Shown one piece after another: positions 40,183 through 50,323 of a stretch of 64,000 nucleotides of DNA. The stretch is taken from positions 1,557,332 to 1,621,331 of the forward strand of contig NZ_JBHSTP010000001.1 of assembly GCF_042660285.1 (NCBI RefSeq). Reading direction: 5' to 3'. Source of the DNA: Luethyella okanaganae (GTDB lineage Bacteria > Actinomycetota > Actinomycetes > Actinomycetales > Microbacteriaceae). The position numbers and the translations under genes are program-made. How positions within the stretch are numbered: position 1 is the first letter of the stretch; the number at the start of each line of letters is the position of its first letter. The notes under the pieces are model-generated. The model worked only from the letters and a program-made list of their open reading frames with translations. It made no database searches and had not been told where the DNA came from.

Positions 40183-43100
40183 TCACAACGCGCGGCCGAC
40201 CGGCTCTCGTTCCGGCCTACGTTGCGGCTCCTCCCCCGCTCCCCGCGCGAGGCTGCGTGCCCGATCGAGCGCGGCCTTGGCGCGGGCGGCGTCGATCTTC
40301 TGCGCGTCGTCCTCGGCCGGGACGCCGAGCGGGGTGTGATCGGTGATGTCGTAGCGATCGCGGTAGGCGACGACGGTGCGGGCCAGGCGCCGCCAGGTCG
40401 CCTCGGTCTTGGCGTCCTTCGGCGGGGTGCCGAGCGCCCGCGTCCAGGTCTGCTTTTCGGTGAGCGCGGTATCGAGGAGCGCGTCGGCGCGGGTCTCGAT
40501 GAGGTCGCGTCGTTCGGTGAGCGCCTGCCGGAACTCGTCGCGCATGGTGCCGGTGGCATCGGGGACGAGGCCGGCGATCAGGCGAGGTGCCTTGCGGGCG
40601 CGCCCGGAGCCGGCTGGTCGGGCGGTGGCGCGTGCGACGCGGTAGTGGAGGACGGCGGCGATGTCGTCGGCGTCGGTGAAGTCGCGTGCTCGCACGAGGC
40701 GTGGCAGTAGCGTTTCGATGTCGTGGTGGTTGGCTTCGGCGCGGCGGAGCTCGGCGGTCAGTGCCCCGAATGCCGGGGAGGCGATCGCGTCCTCGGCCTC
40801 CTCCTCAGTGAGACCGGATACGCGGACGAGGTTCGCCCACCTGTCGCGTTGCGCTGCGGCCGCCAGCGTCTCGTACTCGGCGGCGAGTTGGCCGATGTTC
40901 GCCCAGGCCTCCTGCTCGACCGCGATCGTCTCGTGGGCGGAGAGCTCGACGCCGACATGCTGGAGCACTCCGAACAGCACCGACCGGGCGGTGGCGTCGG
41001 TGTTGTCGCCGGGGTGCGGTCCTTGGTGGGAGTCGTCGGGCTTGTCGATGGTGACGTAGGCGCGGTTCGCGTTCCGGCCGCGGGTGAGCGCGACGTAGAG
41101 GTTCTCCCGCGTCATCGCGGTGTCGACCAGGACGTGCGAGGTGTCCACGGTGATGCCTTGTGCCCGGTAGGAGGTGACGGCGTAGCCGAGGTCCAGGTGC
41201 TCGGCTGTGTACTCGGCGGGGAGCACGACCGATCCGCCCCACTTCTGTCCGGCGCGCCGCAGGGTGACTGAGCCATCGTCACGGACGTCGGTGACGATCC
41301 AGCGGTCGCCATTGCGGACCCAGGAGCGGCCGGCGCGCAGGCGCCGGTCGTTGCGCCGGGTGATGACGGTATCCCCGACGGCGGCGCGGGTGCCGTCGTG
41401 CAGTTCGACCTCGCGGGTACCTCCTACGGTGCCGTCGAGGATCAGGTCAGTGCGGGCGCGCTGGTTGAGCGCTTGGACCGATTCGGTCGAGTCGGTGACT
41501 AGCACCGTCGCCCATCCTGCTTCACGGTCGGTGCGCCAGGCGGTGTAGGCGGCATCCACCATCGCCACCGTCTCCCCGGCCTGGATGCGGCCGTGGTCGA
41601 GGTAGGTGTCGATGACCTCGGTGCGTCCGTGCCGGAGCCCGAGCGAGGCGGCCTTCTCCCAATCGTTCTGGAACCGATGGATGTCCACCAGCTCGGGCGC
41701 ATCGCCGCGGTCGTGCACGAGCAGGGAGAACGCGCCGCCGGCATCGACGGACTGGAGCTGGGCGTAGTCCCCGACCAGCAGCACCTTCGCCCCCGCCTCG
41801 GCCGCCAACGCGGCGATGCGGTCCAGAGACAGGGTGCCGGCCAGCGACGCTTCGTCCACGACTACCAGCTGCCCCTGACGGAACGCCTCGCCGCGTGTGA
41901 GGTGGTTCTGCCACCACTTCGCGGTGTTCTCGGTCTGGACGCCGAGGTCATCGGCGAGCACCTGCGCCGCGACCGCAGATGGCGCCAGTCCGACCACGGA
42001 GCCCGGGCCGTGCTCGTGCTCCCACGCACGCCGCAACGCGTTCATAGCGGTGGTCTTGCCGGCCCCGGCCGGGCCGACCAGGACATCGACGATGCGCCCG
42101 GATACCGCAACGGATGCGAGCGCGGCGGCTTGGTCCTCGCCGAGCACTCGCCCTTCCCTGTCGGGCTTCGCGGCGACCCGCTCGACGGTCGCCAGCAGCA
42201 CCGTGGGTCCGTTCATGGTGCGGGCGCGGTCGAGGAGGCGGTCTTCGGCGGCGAGCAGTCCTTCGGAGGAGAACACCGTCGAGTGCTTCGGCCGGAACAC
42301 CGATGTGCCGTCCGGACGGCGGAACGTCACCGGGCTCGACGCGAGCTCCGGCGGCGTCAGTCGCAGCGACGCGGCCTCGGCGGCGTCCACGACGAGACCG
42401 ACGATCGCCTCCCGATCCACGGTGGAGGCGAACCTGTAGCGCATCGTCTGCCGGGCCGCTTCGGCAGTGAGGTTCCACCTGCGCCAGGTGGATCGCTTCT
42501 CGCCTACCACGTCCACGACGGATCGGCCGAGGGAGGCGATCACCTCCAGCGGGATGTCGTCGGCGCGCAGCAGCAGCGGCGCCTTGTTCGCGGTGACCTG
42601 ACGCGCCCACGCGGTCGCATCCCGGCCGAGGAACCGTCCGGTCCGGTGCCGCCATTGGGCGGTCAGATCGGCCAGGGAGTGGACTTCCTTCTCGGGCCTC
42701 GTGGTGAGGGTGGCTTGGGCGCGGAGCTTGATGATCGTCGCCGCAGGCGGCTGCCGGCCGTGCTTGGCGACGTATTCGGCGATGAGCCGGTTCTTCTCCG
42801 CGTCGATGTGGCGGGACCGGGAGGAGAACTCCTTGACCAGTTCCTCCGGCACCGTCGCGACCGCCCACGCGGGGTTGCGGTCCCGGCCCATGTCGCAGGC
42901 CTCCCACTCGACGCCGAACGCCCGGGTGAGGTGGTCGGCGAACACGGCCTCGTGCAGCTCCGACAGGGCGACGGTCGCGGCGTGCATCGGGCGCCCGTCC
43001 AGGGAGCGCCACTTGCCGTCGAGCACGGTCTGCACCTTGTTGGAGATGACGACGTGGGTGTGCAGGTGAGGGTCGCCGGCGCGGGAGTCGTAGTGGTCGA

Positions 43101-43719
43101 ACGCGGTGGCGATCAGACCCCGGACATCGACCTGTGCAACGGCGCCGTTGCGGGCGGTTGCACCGGTGCGGGTGGCTGCAACCTCCCGTTCCATGAACGC
43201 AACCACCTCCGCAACCGCAGCATGGTGCGCGTCCGCGATCAGCGCCTGCGTGCCCGCGTCCGCGACCGCCCACAACACGGACGCGGACTTCGGGATCGAG
43301 AACGTGAAGTCATACCCCGCGACGGCGCGCCGCGTCCCACGCGCCACCTCCTCGGCCTCGATCCGCGCGACCGCCTCCGCCCGCGAGGCGGGACCGAGCT
43401 CCGGGTCGAGGGCGGCGGTGCGCTCCTGGACACGCTCGGCCTCGGTCTTGTAGCCGGGATACGCCAGGCCAAGCGGGTCGCCCGTGACTGGGCTCCGGCC
43501 CATCCCGACCAGCAGCTGCAGCTGGGATTCGGAGACCTGATCGCCGACCTGGATCGCGCCACCGAGCGCGGCGACGCCCGCGCCGAGCCAGCGGCCCGGC
43601 GGGCTGCCCTCCTCGGCGTAGTAGCGGGTCAACGGCGTGGACAGGGAGCGGTCGCCGTCGCCGGCTGCGACGGTGCGCAGCAGGTACTTGTAGCCATCAC
43701 CCGCCGACATCACCCGCAT
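40183..43719 (-). CDS. MobF-family relaxase with C-terminal helicase (TrwC/TraA-like)
   Basis: 1178 residues from the ATG at 43719; earlier in-frame codons to 43998 cross the candidate oriT hairpin. The relaxase domain (about 1-350) has YYAEEGSPPG near the N terminus and the three-histidine metal site DPHLHTHVVISNK. A helicase of the TraI/RecD type follows with VGPAGAGKTTAMNAL, VVDEASLAG, VGDYAQLQS and YAVTSYRAQGIT. It would nick oriT and unwind the transferred strand. It has no coupling-protein or secretion genes nearby, which defines the element as mobilizable. Confidence 0.9.
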   Translation of the reverse strand: MRVMSAGDGYKYLLRTVAAGDGDRSLSTPLTRYYAEEGSPPGRWLGAGVAALGGAIQVGDQVSESQLQLLVGMGRSPVTGDPLGLAYPGYKTEAERVQERTAALDPELGPASRAEAVARIEAEEVARGTRRAVAGYDFTFSIPKSASVLWAVADAGTQALIADAHHAAVAEVVAFMEREVAATRTGATARNGAVAQVDVRGLIATAFDHYDSRAGDPHLHTHVVISNKVQTVLDGKWRSLDGRPMHAATVALSELHEAVFADHLTRAFGVEWEACDMGRDRNPAWAVATVPEELVKEFSSRSRHIDAEKNRLIAEYVAKHGRQPPAATIIKLRAQATLTTRPEKEVHSLADLTAQWRHRTGRFLGRDATAWARQVTANKAPLLLRADDIPLEVIASLGRSVVDVVGEKRSTWRRWNLTAEAARQTMRYRFASTVDREAIVGLVVDAAEAASLRLTPPELASSPVTFRRPDGTSVFRPKHSTVFSSEGLLAAEDRLLDRARTMNGPTVLLATVERVAAKPDREGRVLGEDQAAALASVAVSGRIVDVLVGPAGAGKTTAMNALRRAWEHEHGPGSVVGLAPSAVAAQVLADDLGVQTENTAKWWQNHLTRGEAFRQGQLVVVDEASLAGTLSLDRIAALAAEAGAKVLLVGDYAQLQSVDAGGAFSLLVHDRGDAPELVDIHRFQNDWEKAASLGLRHGRTEVIDTYLDHGRIQAGETVAMVDAAYTAWRTDREAGWATVLVTDSTESVQALNQRARTDLILDGTVGGTREVELHDGTRAAVGDTVITRRNDRRLRAGRSWVRNGDRWIVTDVRDDGSVTLRRAGQKWGGSVVLPAEYTAEHLDLGYAVTSYRAQGITVDTSHVLVDTAMTRENLYVALTRGRNANRAYVTIDKPDDSHQGPHPGDNTDATARSVLFGVLQHVGVELSAHETIAVEQEAWANIGQLAAEYETLAAAAQRDRWANLVRVSGLTEEEAEDAIASPAFGALTAELRRAEANHHDIETLLPRLVRARDFTDADDIAAVLHYRVARATARPAGSGRARKAPRLIAGLVPDATGTMRDEFRQALTERRDLIETRADALLDTALTEKQTWTRALGTPPKDAKTEATWRRLARTVVAYRDRYDITDHTPLGVPAEDDAQKIDAARAKAALDRARSLARGAGEEPQRRPEREPVGRAL

Positions 43720-43835
43720 CGAAACCGTAACCGAATCACCGCCTTTCGACAGCGAGGTGAGCAGACGGTGACCGCGCGAATTACCGTCAACCTGGGTTGA
43801 CGACCTCGACCTGCAAGACGCGTGGCAGCTCAGAA

Positions 43836-43910
43836 GCGGGGTCCGTCGCGGCGGCTGGCGTCCTTCCTGCCCCCGCCAGGAAGAACGCCAGCCGCCGCGA
43901 CGGACCCCGC
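43836..43910. other. Candidate oriT: 75-nt near-perfect hairpin upstream of the relaxase
   Basis: A 26-bp perfect inverted repeat (43836-43861 with 43885-43910) encloses a second 7-bp stem (CTTCCTG at 43863 with CAGGAAG at 43877). It lies 117 bases before the relaxase start and has no T run on either side. Large inverted repeats next to the nic site are usual in oriT regions of MobF systems. No nic consensus was identified. Confidence 0.55.
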
Positions 43911-43980
43911 CTATGAGCGCCCAGAACCCACGCTCCGACCCTCCAAACAGGGGGCCGGAGCAGTCGCCTGCCCGCGAATT

Positions 43981-44376
<396 letters not shown>

Positions 44377-44475
44377 NNNNNNNNNNNNNNNNNNNNNNNN
44401 NNNNNNNNNNNNNNNNNNNNNNNNNNNNNNNNNNNNNNNNNNNNNNNNNNNNNNNNNNNNNNNNNNNNNNNNNNN
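44377..44475. other. Assembly gap (99 N) inside the tRNA repeat array
   Basis: Unresolved bases. The left side breaks off in the third 81-bp unit and the right side begins GCCACAGCCCG, resembling the 5' end of another tRNA-Pro copy (CGGGCTGTGGC on the minus strand). Further units are likely to be missing. Confidence 0.95.
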
Positions 44476-44585
44476 GCCACAGCCCGTGGCATCGACTCGC
44501 GCCGAAGACAACTTGTCAATGATAGCGCGCCTCAGAGGCGCTCTCGTGCACGCGCGATGTCGGCCGGTGACCGTAAAGTACTGGC

Positions 44586-45185
44586 ATGGTGGTTCCCGGT
44601 GAGGTCACGATCGTCTCGGCGACAGACGCCCCATGGGCCGATGTCGAGCAGGTTTTCGGCACGCGAGGCGACCCGTCACGGTGCTGGTGCCAGTTCTTCA
44701 AGATGTCCAACGCCGGCTGGGACACGGCGAAAAGCGCCGAGTGCAAGGCTGAATTCCAGGCACAAGTACGCGCGAGCGCCACCTCCCCCGGCGTGATCGC
44801 TTACTTGGATGGCGAGGCTGTCGGATGGTGCGCCGTCGAACCGCGCGTCAACTACAGTCGGCTCGCCCGCACCAAAATCGTGACCGACGGCAGTACCGAA
44901 CCACTCGACGACGCATCCGTGTGGGCGGTCACCTGCTTCGTCGTACGCGTCGGCTATCGCCGCCGAGGCATCGCCGCGGCACTACTGCTCGGTGCGATCG
45001 AGCAGGCACGCCGACATGGCGCCCGCGTGCTCGAGGGCTACCCGGTCGACGTGGCCGAGCGAGCCAAGACATCGGCGGCGGAGCTGTACCACGGCTCCCT
45101 CTCGCTGTTCCTGGGCGCGGGCTTCGAAGTGGCATCACGGCCGAGCCCCGGCCGCCCCGTCACGCGGCTCCAACTCGCGACATAG
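44586..45185 (+). CDS. GNAT-family acetyltransferase
   Basis: 199 residues. The acetyl-CoA binding motif A is VWAVTCFVVRVGYRRRGIAAALLLGAIEQAR (V-x-x-x-x-R-x-x-G-I/A), followed by GARVLEGYPVD. The N-terminal half has RCWCQFFKM and VGWCAVEPR, a pattern of a subgroup that is usually annotated only by fold. It would acetylate an amine on a small molecule or protein; the substrate is unknown. It is the first gene beyond the tRNA array. Confidence 0.85.
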   Translation: MVVPGEVTIVSATDAPWADVEQVFGTRGDPSRCWCQFFKMSNAGWDTAKSAECKAEFQAQVRASATSPGVIAYLDGEAVGWCAVEPRVNYSRLARTKIVTDGSTEPLDDASVWAVTCFVVRVGYRRRGIAAALLLGAIEQARRHGARVLEGYPVDVAERAKTSAAELYHGSLSLFLGAGFEVASRPSPGRPVTRLQLAT

Positions 45186-45247
45186 CGACCCATGCCGTCG
45201 GGCTGGGGGCTCGCCGGAATGTCGGTGGCCGGTGGTTGGATGTCGCT

Positions 45248-46642
45248 ATGAACAGCCGCTCTTCGTCGCTCCATCAGCCCGATTCGCCGAATCAGCCGGG
45301 TTCGCCCGATGCCTGGCTTCCGACGTTCTCCGGCGCGATGTCGGCTCTCATCGGCAGAGCCAGCGACGACGATCGGATCATCGCCATGATGGCGGCCAAT
45401 CGTGCCGCGTCTATCGAACGCGCACGAGCCTGGGCGATGATCTCCGATGAGGTCGTCGTGCACGGTCCGCAGCTGACCGCAGCGCGTCGCGAGGAATGGG
45501 TGCGGCGCAGCTTCGTGAGCGAGATGGCGTGTGCGCTGCAACTGCCCGAACGATCCGCGGAGCGTCTCATCGACGAGAGCGAAATCCTGGTTCGCGAGCT
45601 CACTCGCACGCTCGACGCGCTCGCGAACGGCGATATCAGCTACCGGCACGCCCAAGTCGTCATCGACCAGGCCCGCACGCTGCCGTCCGAAGCACGCGTC
45701 GCCTTCGAGGCGGTCATGCTGACGACGGCCGCCACGGCGACGGTTGCCGAGTTGCGGCGCGCCGCCCTCCGTGAGCGGGAGCGGATGCATCCCGAATCGA
45801 TCGCGAGCAGGCGTCGCACGGCTGTCGAAGAACGCCGCGTGGCACTTGATGGCACGTGCGACGGGATGGCCTGGCTGCACCATCACCTTCCGATCGAGCA
45901 GGCCGTGGGTGTGTTCAATCGCATCACCGCGGCGGCACGCAGCCTGCAGGGGTCACACGAGTCACGCACACTCGACCAATTGCGGGCGGATGTCGCGGCC
46001 TCATTGCTCCTCGACGGCGACTGCGACTACGACTACGACTACGACTACGACGATGAGCTTGCGAATGCGCCTCTGAAAGCAGAGGCGAAAACGAAGACGT
46101 CTCGTATGGCGGCGCTGCGCGGCATCCGGCCGACGGTCATCGTCACGGTTCCCGTGCTCACGCTACTCGGCCACGGCGACGAACCCGCCGAACTCGCCGG
46201 CCATGGTCCGATCGACGCGGACACCGCACGCGAGCTCGCCGCGCGCGCTCCGAGTTTCACACGTCTGCTCACCCATCCCGAGACCGGTGCGGTGCTCTCG
46301 ATCGGCCGTGAAAGCTACACTGTGCCCGCCGATCTGAAACGCTGGCTATTACTGCGCGACGAGCGCTGCCGCTTCCCTGGTTGCGGGCGTCCGGCCCAGC
46401 AATGCGAACTCGACCACACGGTGGCCTGGCAGCACGGCGGGCGCACGGATGGTTCCAATCTCGCCTTTCTGTGCCGCAAGCATCACCGGCTCAAGCACCT
46501 GACGCACTGGCAGGCTCGACAAGACGACGACGGTGTGCTCGACTGGCGCTCACCCTCAAGGCGTCAATACCGGACGCGCCCCGCGGTGAGACCGCCGGGA
46601 TCGAGTCCGCCGCGCGAGTTGCCGAAGGATCCACCGTTCTAG
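45248..46642 (+). CDS. DUF222 domain protein with HNH endonuclease (13E12-type)
   Basis: 464 residues from the ATG at 45248. The N-terminal DUF222 region (about 60-330) contains RIIAMMAANRAASIERARAW and EMACALQLPERSAERLIDES. The C-terminal HNH nuclease has CRFPGCGRPAQQCELDHTVAWQHGG and CRKHHRLKH, with both CxxC/CxxH metal ligands. A DYDYDYDYDDE run at 46021-46055 comes from GACTAC repeats. These genes are abundant, often repeated, in actinobacteria, and their biological role is unproven. Confidence 0.9.
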   Translation: MNSRSSSLHQPDSPNQPGSPDAWLPTFSGAMSALIGRASDDDRIIAMMAANRAASIERARAWAMISDEVVVHGPQLTAARREEWVRRSFVSEMACALQLPERSAERLIDESEILVRELTRTLDALANGDISYRHAQVVIDQARTLPSEARVAFEAVMLTTAATATVAELRRAALRERERMHPESIASRRRTAVEERRVALDGTCDGMAWLHHHLPIEQAVGVFNRITAAARSLQGSHESRTLDQLRADVAASLLLDGDCDYDYDYDYDDELANAPLKAEAKTKTSRMAALRGIRPTVIVTVPVLTLLGHGDEPAELAGHGPIDADTARELAARAPSFTRLLTHPETGAVLSIGRESYTVPADLKRWLLLRDERCRFPGCGRPAQQCELDHTVAWQHGGRTDGSNLAFLCRKHHRLKHLTHWQARQDDDGVLDWRSPSRRQYRTRPAVRPPGSSPPRELPKDPPF

Positions 46643-46759
46643 ACGAAGTTCTAGACAGACGCAGCTCTACCAGGGCGCTACCCGCTCGAGGCGCCGGCTC
46701 GACACCAGCCGAGCCCCGGGCCCTGAGCCCCCGAGCCCTGACGAGCCGCCGAAACCGTC

Positions 46760-48286
46760 CTAGCGTTTCCGTTTCTCACGCACGCGCATGTTCACGAAGA
46801 TCGGCGAACCTTCGAAGCCGTGGATCTCACGTAGGCGGCGTTGGATGTAGCGACGGTATCCCGCATCCAGGAAACCCGTCGTGAACAACACGAACGTCGG
46901 CGGACGACTCGACGCCTGCGTACCGAACAGAACCCGCGGCTGCTTACCACCCCGCACAGGATGCGGATGCGCAGCCGTGAGCTCAGCCAAAAACGCATTG
47001 AACCTACCCGTCGGAATACGGGTATCCCACGACTCGAGCGCAAGCTCCAACGCCGGAACAAGCCTCTCCAGATGGCGACCCGTACGCGCGGAGATGTTCA
47101 CACGTGGCGCCCACGACACATGCGCCAGATCCTGCTCGATCTCCCGCTCAAGATAACGACGACGGTCATCGTCGAGCAGATCCCACTTGTTGAACGCGAG
47201 CACGAGCGCGCGACCGGACTCGAGCACGAGGTCGATGATCCGCACGTCCTGCTCGCTGAGCGGCTGGCTCACGTCGAGCATGACCACGGCGACCTCGGCC
47301 TTCTCGAGCGCGGCGCTCGTGCGCAACGAAGCGTAGAAGTCCGCCCCCTGCTGCAGGTGCACCCGACGGCGGATGCCGGCGGTGTCGACGAAGCGCCACA
47401 CCTTGCCGCCAAGTTCCACCTGCTCGTCCACCGGGTCGCGCGTGGTGCCCGCGAGCTCGTTCACAACGACCCGCTCCTCACCCGCCGCCTTGTTGAGCAG
47501 GCTCGACTTACCCACGTTCGGACGGCCCAGGATGGCGACACGACGCGGCCCGCCGACCTCGTCCTTCGCCACCTTCGAGACGAGCGGAAGCTCCTTGAGT
47601 ATCTCATCGAGCAGGTCCGCGACTCCGCGCCCATGCAGAGCGGAGACGGGATATGGCTCGCCGAGGCCAAGGCTCCACAGCGCGGCTGCCTCCGGCTCCT
47701 GGCGGGCGTCGTCGACCTTGTTCGCGAGCAGGAGGACGGGCTTGCCGCTCTTGCGCAACAGTCGCACGACCTGCTCGTCGGTCGAGGTCGCCCCAACGGT
47801 GGCGTCGACGACGAAGAGCACGAGGTCGGAGAGGTCGATGGCCACCTCGGCCTGGGCTGCGACGGAGGCGTCGATGCCGCGAGCGTCCGGCTCCCAACCA
47901 CCGGTGTCGACGAGAGTGAAGCGACGGTCGTTCCACTCCCCCTTGTACGACACGCGGTCACGGGTCACCCCAGGGGTGTCCTCGACCACAGCCTCCCGGC
48001 GACCGAGGATGCGGTTGACGAGCGCCGACTTGCCCACGTTCGGGCGACCGACGATCGCGATCACAGGAAGCGCTGGAAGGTACCGGATCGCGTCCGGGTC
48101 TTCGGTGACGGCATCGAGCACGTCGAGGTCTTCCTCGTCGAGTTCGTAGTCGTCGAGGCCGGCACGCAACGCGGTCGCGCGCTGGTGCGCGAGATCGTCG
48201 TCGAGGTCCGCCAGACGCGTGGCGAGCTCGTCGTCGGCCTCGGCAGGGTCCGCCGCGCGGAAGTCATCGTTCTCGGTGTCAGTCAT
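46760..48286 (-). CDS. der: Ribosome assembly GTPase Der (EngA)
   Basis: 508 residues from the ATG at 48286. Two GTPase domains in tandem have GRPNVGKSAL and GRPNVGKSSL. Their switch and G3 motifs are DTPGVTRD/DTGG and GTTRDPVD/DTAG, with NKVD and NKWD as G4. The C-terminal KH-like domain closes with IFVNMRVREKRKR. The first 75 residues form an acidic extension (DDFRAADPAEADDELATRL), as in other actinobacteria. It acts in 50S subunit maturation. It follows cmk by 71 bases in the same direction. Confidence 0.96.
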   Translation of the reverse strand: MTDTENDDFRAADPAEADDELATRLADLDDDLAHQRATALRAGLDDYELDEEDLDVLDAVTEDPDAIRYLPALPVIAIVGRPNVGKSALVNRILGRREAVVEDTPGVTRDRVSYKGEWNDRRFTLVDTGGWEPDARGIDASVAAQAEVAIDLSDLVLFVVDATVGATSTDEQVVRLLRKSGKPVLLLANKVDDARQEPEAAALWSLGLGEPYPVSALHGRGVADLLDEILKELPLVSKVAKDEVGGPRRVAILGRPNVGKSSLLNKAAGEERVVVNELAGTTRDPVDEQVELGGKVWRFVDTAGIRRRVHLQQGADFYASLRTSAALEKAEVAVVMLDVSQPLSEQDVRIIDLVLESGRALVLAFNKWDLLDDDRRRYLEREIEQDLAHVSWAPRVNISARTGRHLERLVPALELALESWDTRIPTGRFNAFLAELTAAHPHPVRGGKQPRVLFGTQASSRPPTFVLFTTGFLDAGYRRYIQRRLREIHGFEGSPIFVNMRVREKRKR

Positions 48287-48357
48287 GGAGTCTCCTCGGG
48301 CTGATCTCACCTCGGCGCGCCCTGTGCAGGCTCTGCTCGATCAGCGGTGGTGCCGGC

Positions 48358-49032
48358 TCATCCGGCGTTCGTCGTGGCACGAATCACATCAATGACAGCA
48401 TCGACGGTTTCGTCAAAATCAAATTCGGTGGAATCGACCGTCGTCACGCCGTCGGCCGCGTTCATGAAGTCGACCACTCGCGAATCCGCCTGGTCGCGTT
48501 TCTTGAGCAGCTCGCCGACGGTCTCGGCGGCGTGGTCCTGGAGCTCAGCGGAGCGCCTCGCCATTCTAGCCTCTTCCGACGCCGTGAGCAGGATCCGCAC
48601 GGGAGCTCCGGGGGCAACGACGGTCGTGATGTCCCGCCCCTCGACGACAATGCCGGGTCGGTCGCTGGCCGCGGCAATGCTGCGGAACAGCTCGACCAGG
48701 TACTGGCGCACCTCGGGAATGCGCGCGATGTCGCTCACGACGGCCGAGACGCGTGGCTCTCGGATGGCCTCAGTCACGTCGCTCCCGCCGATCCGCACGT
48801 AGTACTCGTCGGGATGCGTGCCAACCTCGAAGTCGAAATCGGCCAGCGCCGTGATCACGGCGGCGGCATCCCTCGAGTCGATGCCGCTCTCGAGCACAAG
48901 CCAGGCGAGGGCGCGATAGGCCGCACCCGTGTCGAGGTAGGCGAAACGGAGTCGACGTGCGACGGTTCTGCTCACGCTGGACTTGCCGCTGCCCGCCGGA
49001 CCGTCGACGGCGACGAAAAGAGGAAGCGTCAC
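48358..49032 (-). CDS. cmk: Cytidylate kinase
   Basis: 224 residues from the GTG at 49032, six bases after the tyrA stop. The P-loop is VAVDGPAGSGKSSVSRTVARRL. The substrate region has YLDTGAAYRALAW and the C-terminal half has VVEGRDITTVVAPGAPVRILLTASEEARMARR, the CMP-binding and lid signature. It phosphorylates CMP and dCMP. The operon order tyrA-cmk-der is typical of actinobacteria. Confidence 0.95.
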   Translation of the reverse strand: MTLPLFVAVDGPAGSGKSSVSRTVARRLRFAYLDTGAAYRALAWLVLESGIDSRDAAAVITALADFDFEVGTHPDEYYVRIGGSDVTEAIREPRVSAVVSDIARIPEVRQYLVELFRSIAAASDRPGIVVEGRDITTVVAPGAPVRILLTASEEARMARRSAELQDHAAETVGELLKKRDQADSRVVDFMNAADGVTTVDSTEFDFDETVDAVIDVIRATTNAG

Positions 49033-49036
49033 CGGA

Positions 49037-50323
49037 TCAGCCCGCAATCCGCCAGCCGCGGGCGACCAGTTCTTCGGTGAGGCGCTCGACCGCCTCAGGA
49101 ACGACGGAGATCTCGGCGAGCCCGACCTGCACACCCGGTGAGTGCTCGAGACGCACGTCCTCGAGATTGACGCCGATCTCTCCGATCTCGTTGAAGAGGC
49201 GTGCGAGCTGTCCCGGCTTGTCGTCGACCATCACGATCATGGTCGAGAAACGTCTGTCGATGCCATGCTTGCCGGGCAGCCGCGCCACGCCGGCGTTGCC
49301 GCCCGCGAGTTCCTCGGCGACGCGGCGGCGGGCACCGGGCGCGGCCGGGTCGTCCAGAGCGTCGATGAAACGGTCGAGATCGTCGCGATAGGCTGCGAGG
49401 ATCTCGCGCACCGGTGCGGCATTCGCGCCGAGGATCTGCACCCACAGCTCGGGCTCGCTCGCGGCGACACGGGTCACGTCGCGCAAGCCCTGACCGGCGA
49501 GGTTGACGGCGGCACTCGGCGCGTCGATGAGGCGACGCGCCATGAGACTCGACACCACCTGTGGCACGTGCGACACGAGGGCGACTCCGCGGTCGTGTTC
49601 TTCCGGCGTCATCTCCACCAGGGTGGCGCCGAGGTCCAGAATGAGGTCATCGATCACGCCCGCGCGCGGGTAGCTGATCGCATCATGCGCCGCCACCACC
49701 CACGGACGACCGATGAAGAGATCGGCCCGACCCTGGAGGGGGCCCCCGCGTTCGCGCCCGGCGAGCGGGTGCGAACCGATGTAGCGCGACACGTCAGCCC
49801 CGCGCACCCGCAGATTCTGCAGAATCTCGAGCTTGACGCTCGCGACATCGGTTACGATCGCCTCGGGGTATTCGGCGAGTTCGCGCGCGATCACGTCGGC
49901 AGTGACATCCGGCGGCACGCACACCACGACGAGCTGCGGCTTGTCACCGGATACGGCCGGCCGGCCGGCCCCGTAGTCGGCAGCGATGCTCAAATGGGTG
50001 GGCGACGCGTCGGCGAGCACGACCTCGATGCCACGGGCACGCAGGCCGAGCCCGACGCTCGTGCCGAGCAGGCCGACGCCGACGACCCGCACCGGGCCGA
50101 CGAGCCGCCCCCGGGACGCGGAGCCGCCGTTTCCAGAACCACTCGCCCCTAAACCGAGTGAACCGAGCGCCCCTGAACCCAAAGCCTCCGAATCGAGGAC
50201 CATCGCACCGAGGGCTCCCGAGTCGCCAGGCCCGGAAGCGTCAACCTCCGAACCTGCTCTTGAACTACCTGCTCTTGAACTGCCGGCCCCCGAACCTCCG
50301 TCAATCGAATCGTCCTCCGCCAT
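49037..50323 (-). CDS. tyrA: Prephenate dehydrogenase
   Basis: 428 residues. After a Gly/Ser/Ala-rich stretch of about 75 residues (SRAGSSRAGSEVDASGPGDS and similar), the Rossmann domain begins with VRVVGVGLLGTSVGLGLRARGIEVVLAD. SHPLAGRERGG contains the catalytic His of TyrA, and a C-terminal ACT domain follows (IVMVDDKPGQLARLFNEIGEIGVNLEDVRLE). It makes 4-hydroxyphenylpyruvate in tyrosine synthesis, probably with feedback by tyrosine through the ACT domain. The low-complexity extension is not normal for the family; internal repeats of CCGAA/GGCTC type in the DNA suggest slippage. Confidence 0.93.
   Translation of the reverse strand: MAEDDSIDGGSGAGSSRAGSSRAGSEVDASGPGDSGALGAMVLDSEALGSGALGSLGLGASGSGNGGSASRGRLVGPVRVVGVGLLGTSVGLGLRARGIEVVLADASPTHLSIAADYGAGRPAVSGDKPQLVVVCVPPDVTADVIARELAEYPEAIVTDVASVKLEILQNLRVRGADVSRYIGSHPLAGRERGGPLQGRADLFIGRPWVVAAHDAISYPRAGVIDDLILDLGATLVEMTPEEHDRGVALVSHVPQVVSSLMARRLIDAPSAAVNLAGQGLRDVTRVAASEPELWVQILGANAAPVREILAAYRDDLDRFIDALDDPAAPGARRRVAEELAGGNAGVARLPGKHGIDRRFSTMIVMVDDKPGQLARLFNEIGEIGVNLEDVRLEHSPGVQVGLAEISVVPEAVERLTEELVARGWRIAG

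Noticed and set aside
46021..46055. GACTAC repeat resembling a microsatellite or a CRISPR-like unit
   Set aside because: It encodes DYDYDYD inside the HNH gene in frame; no spacers are present.
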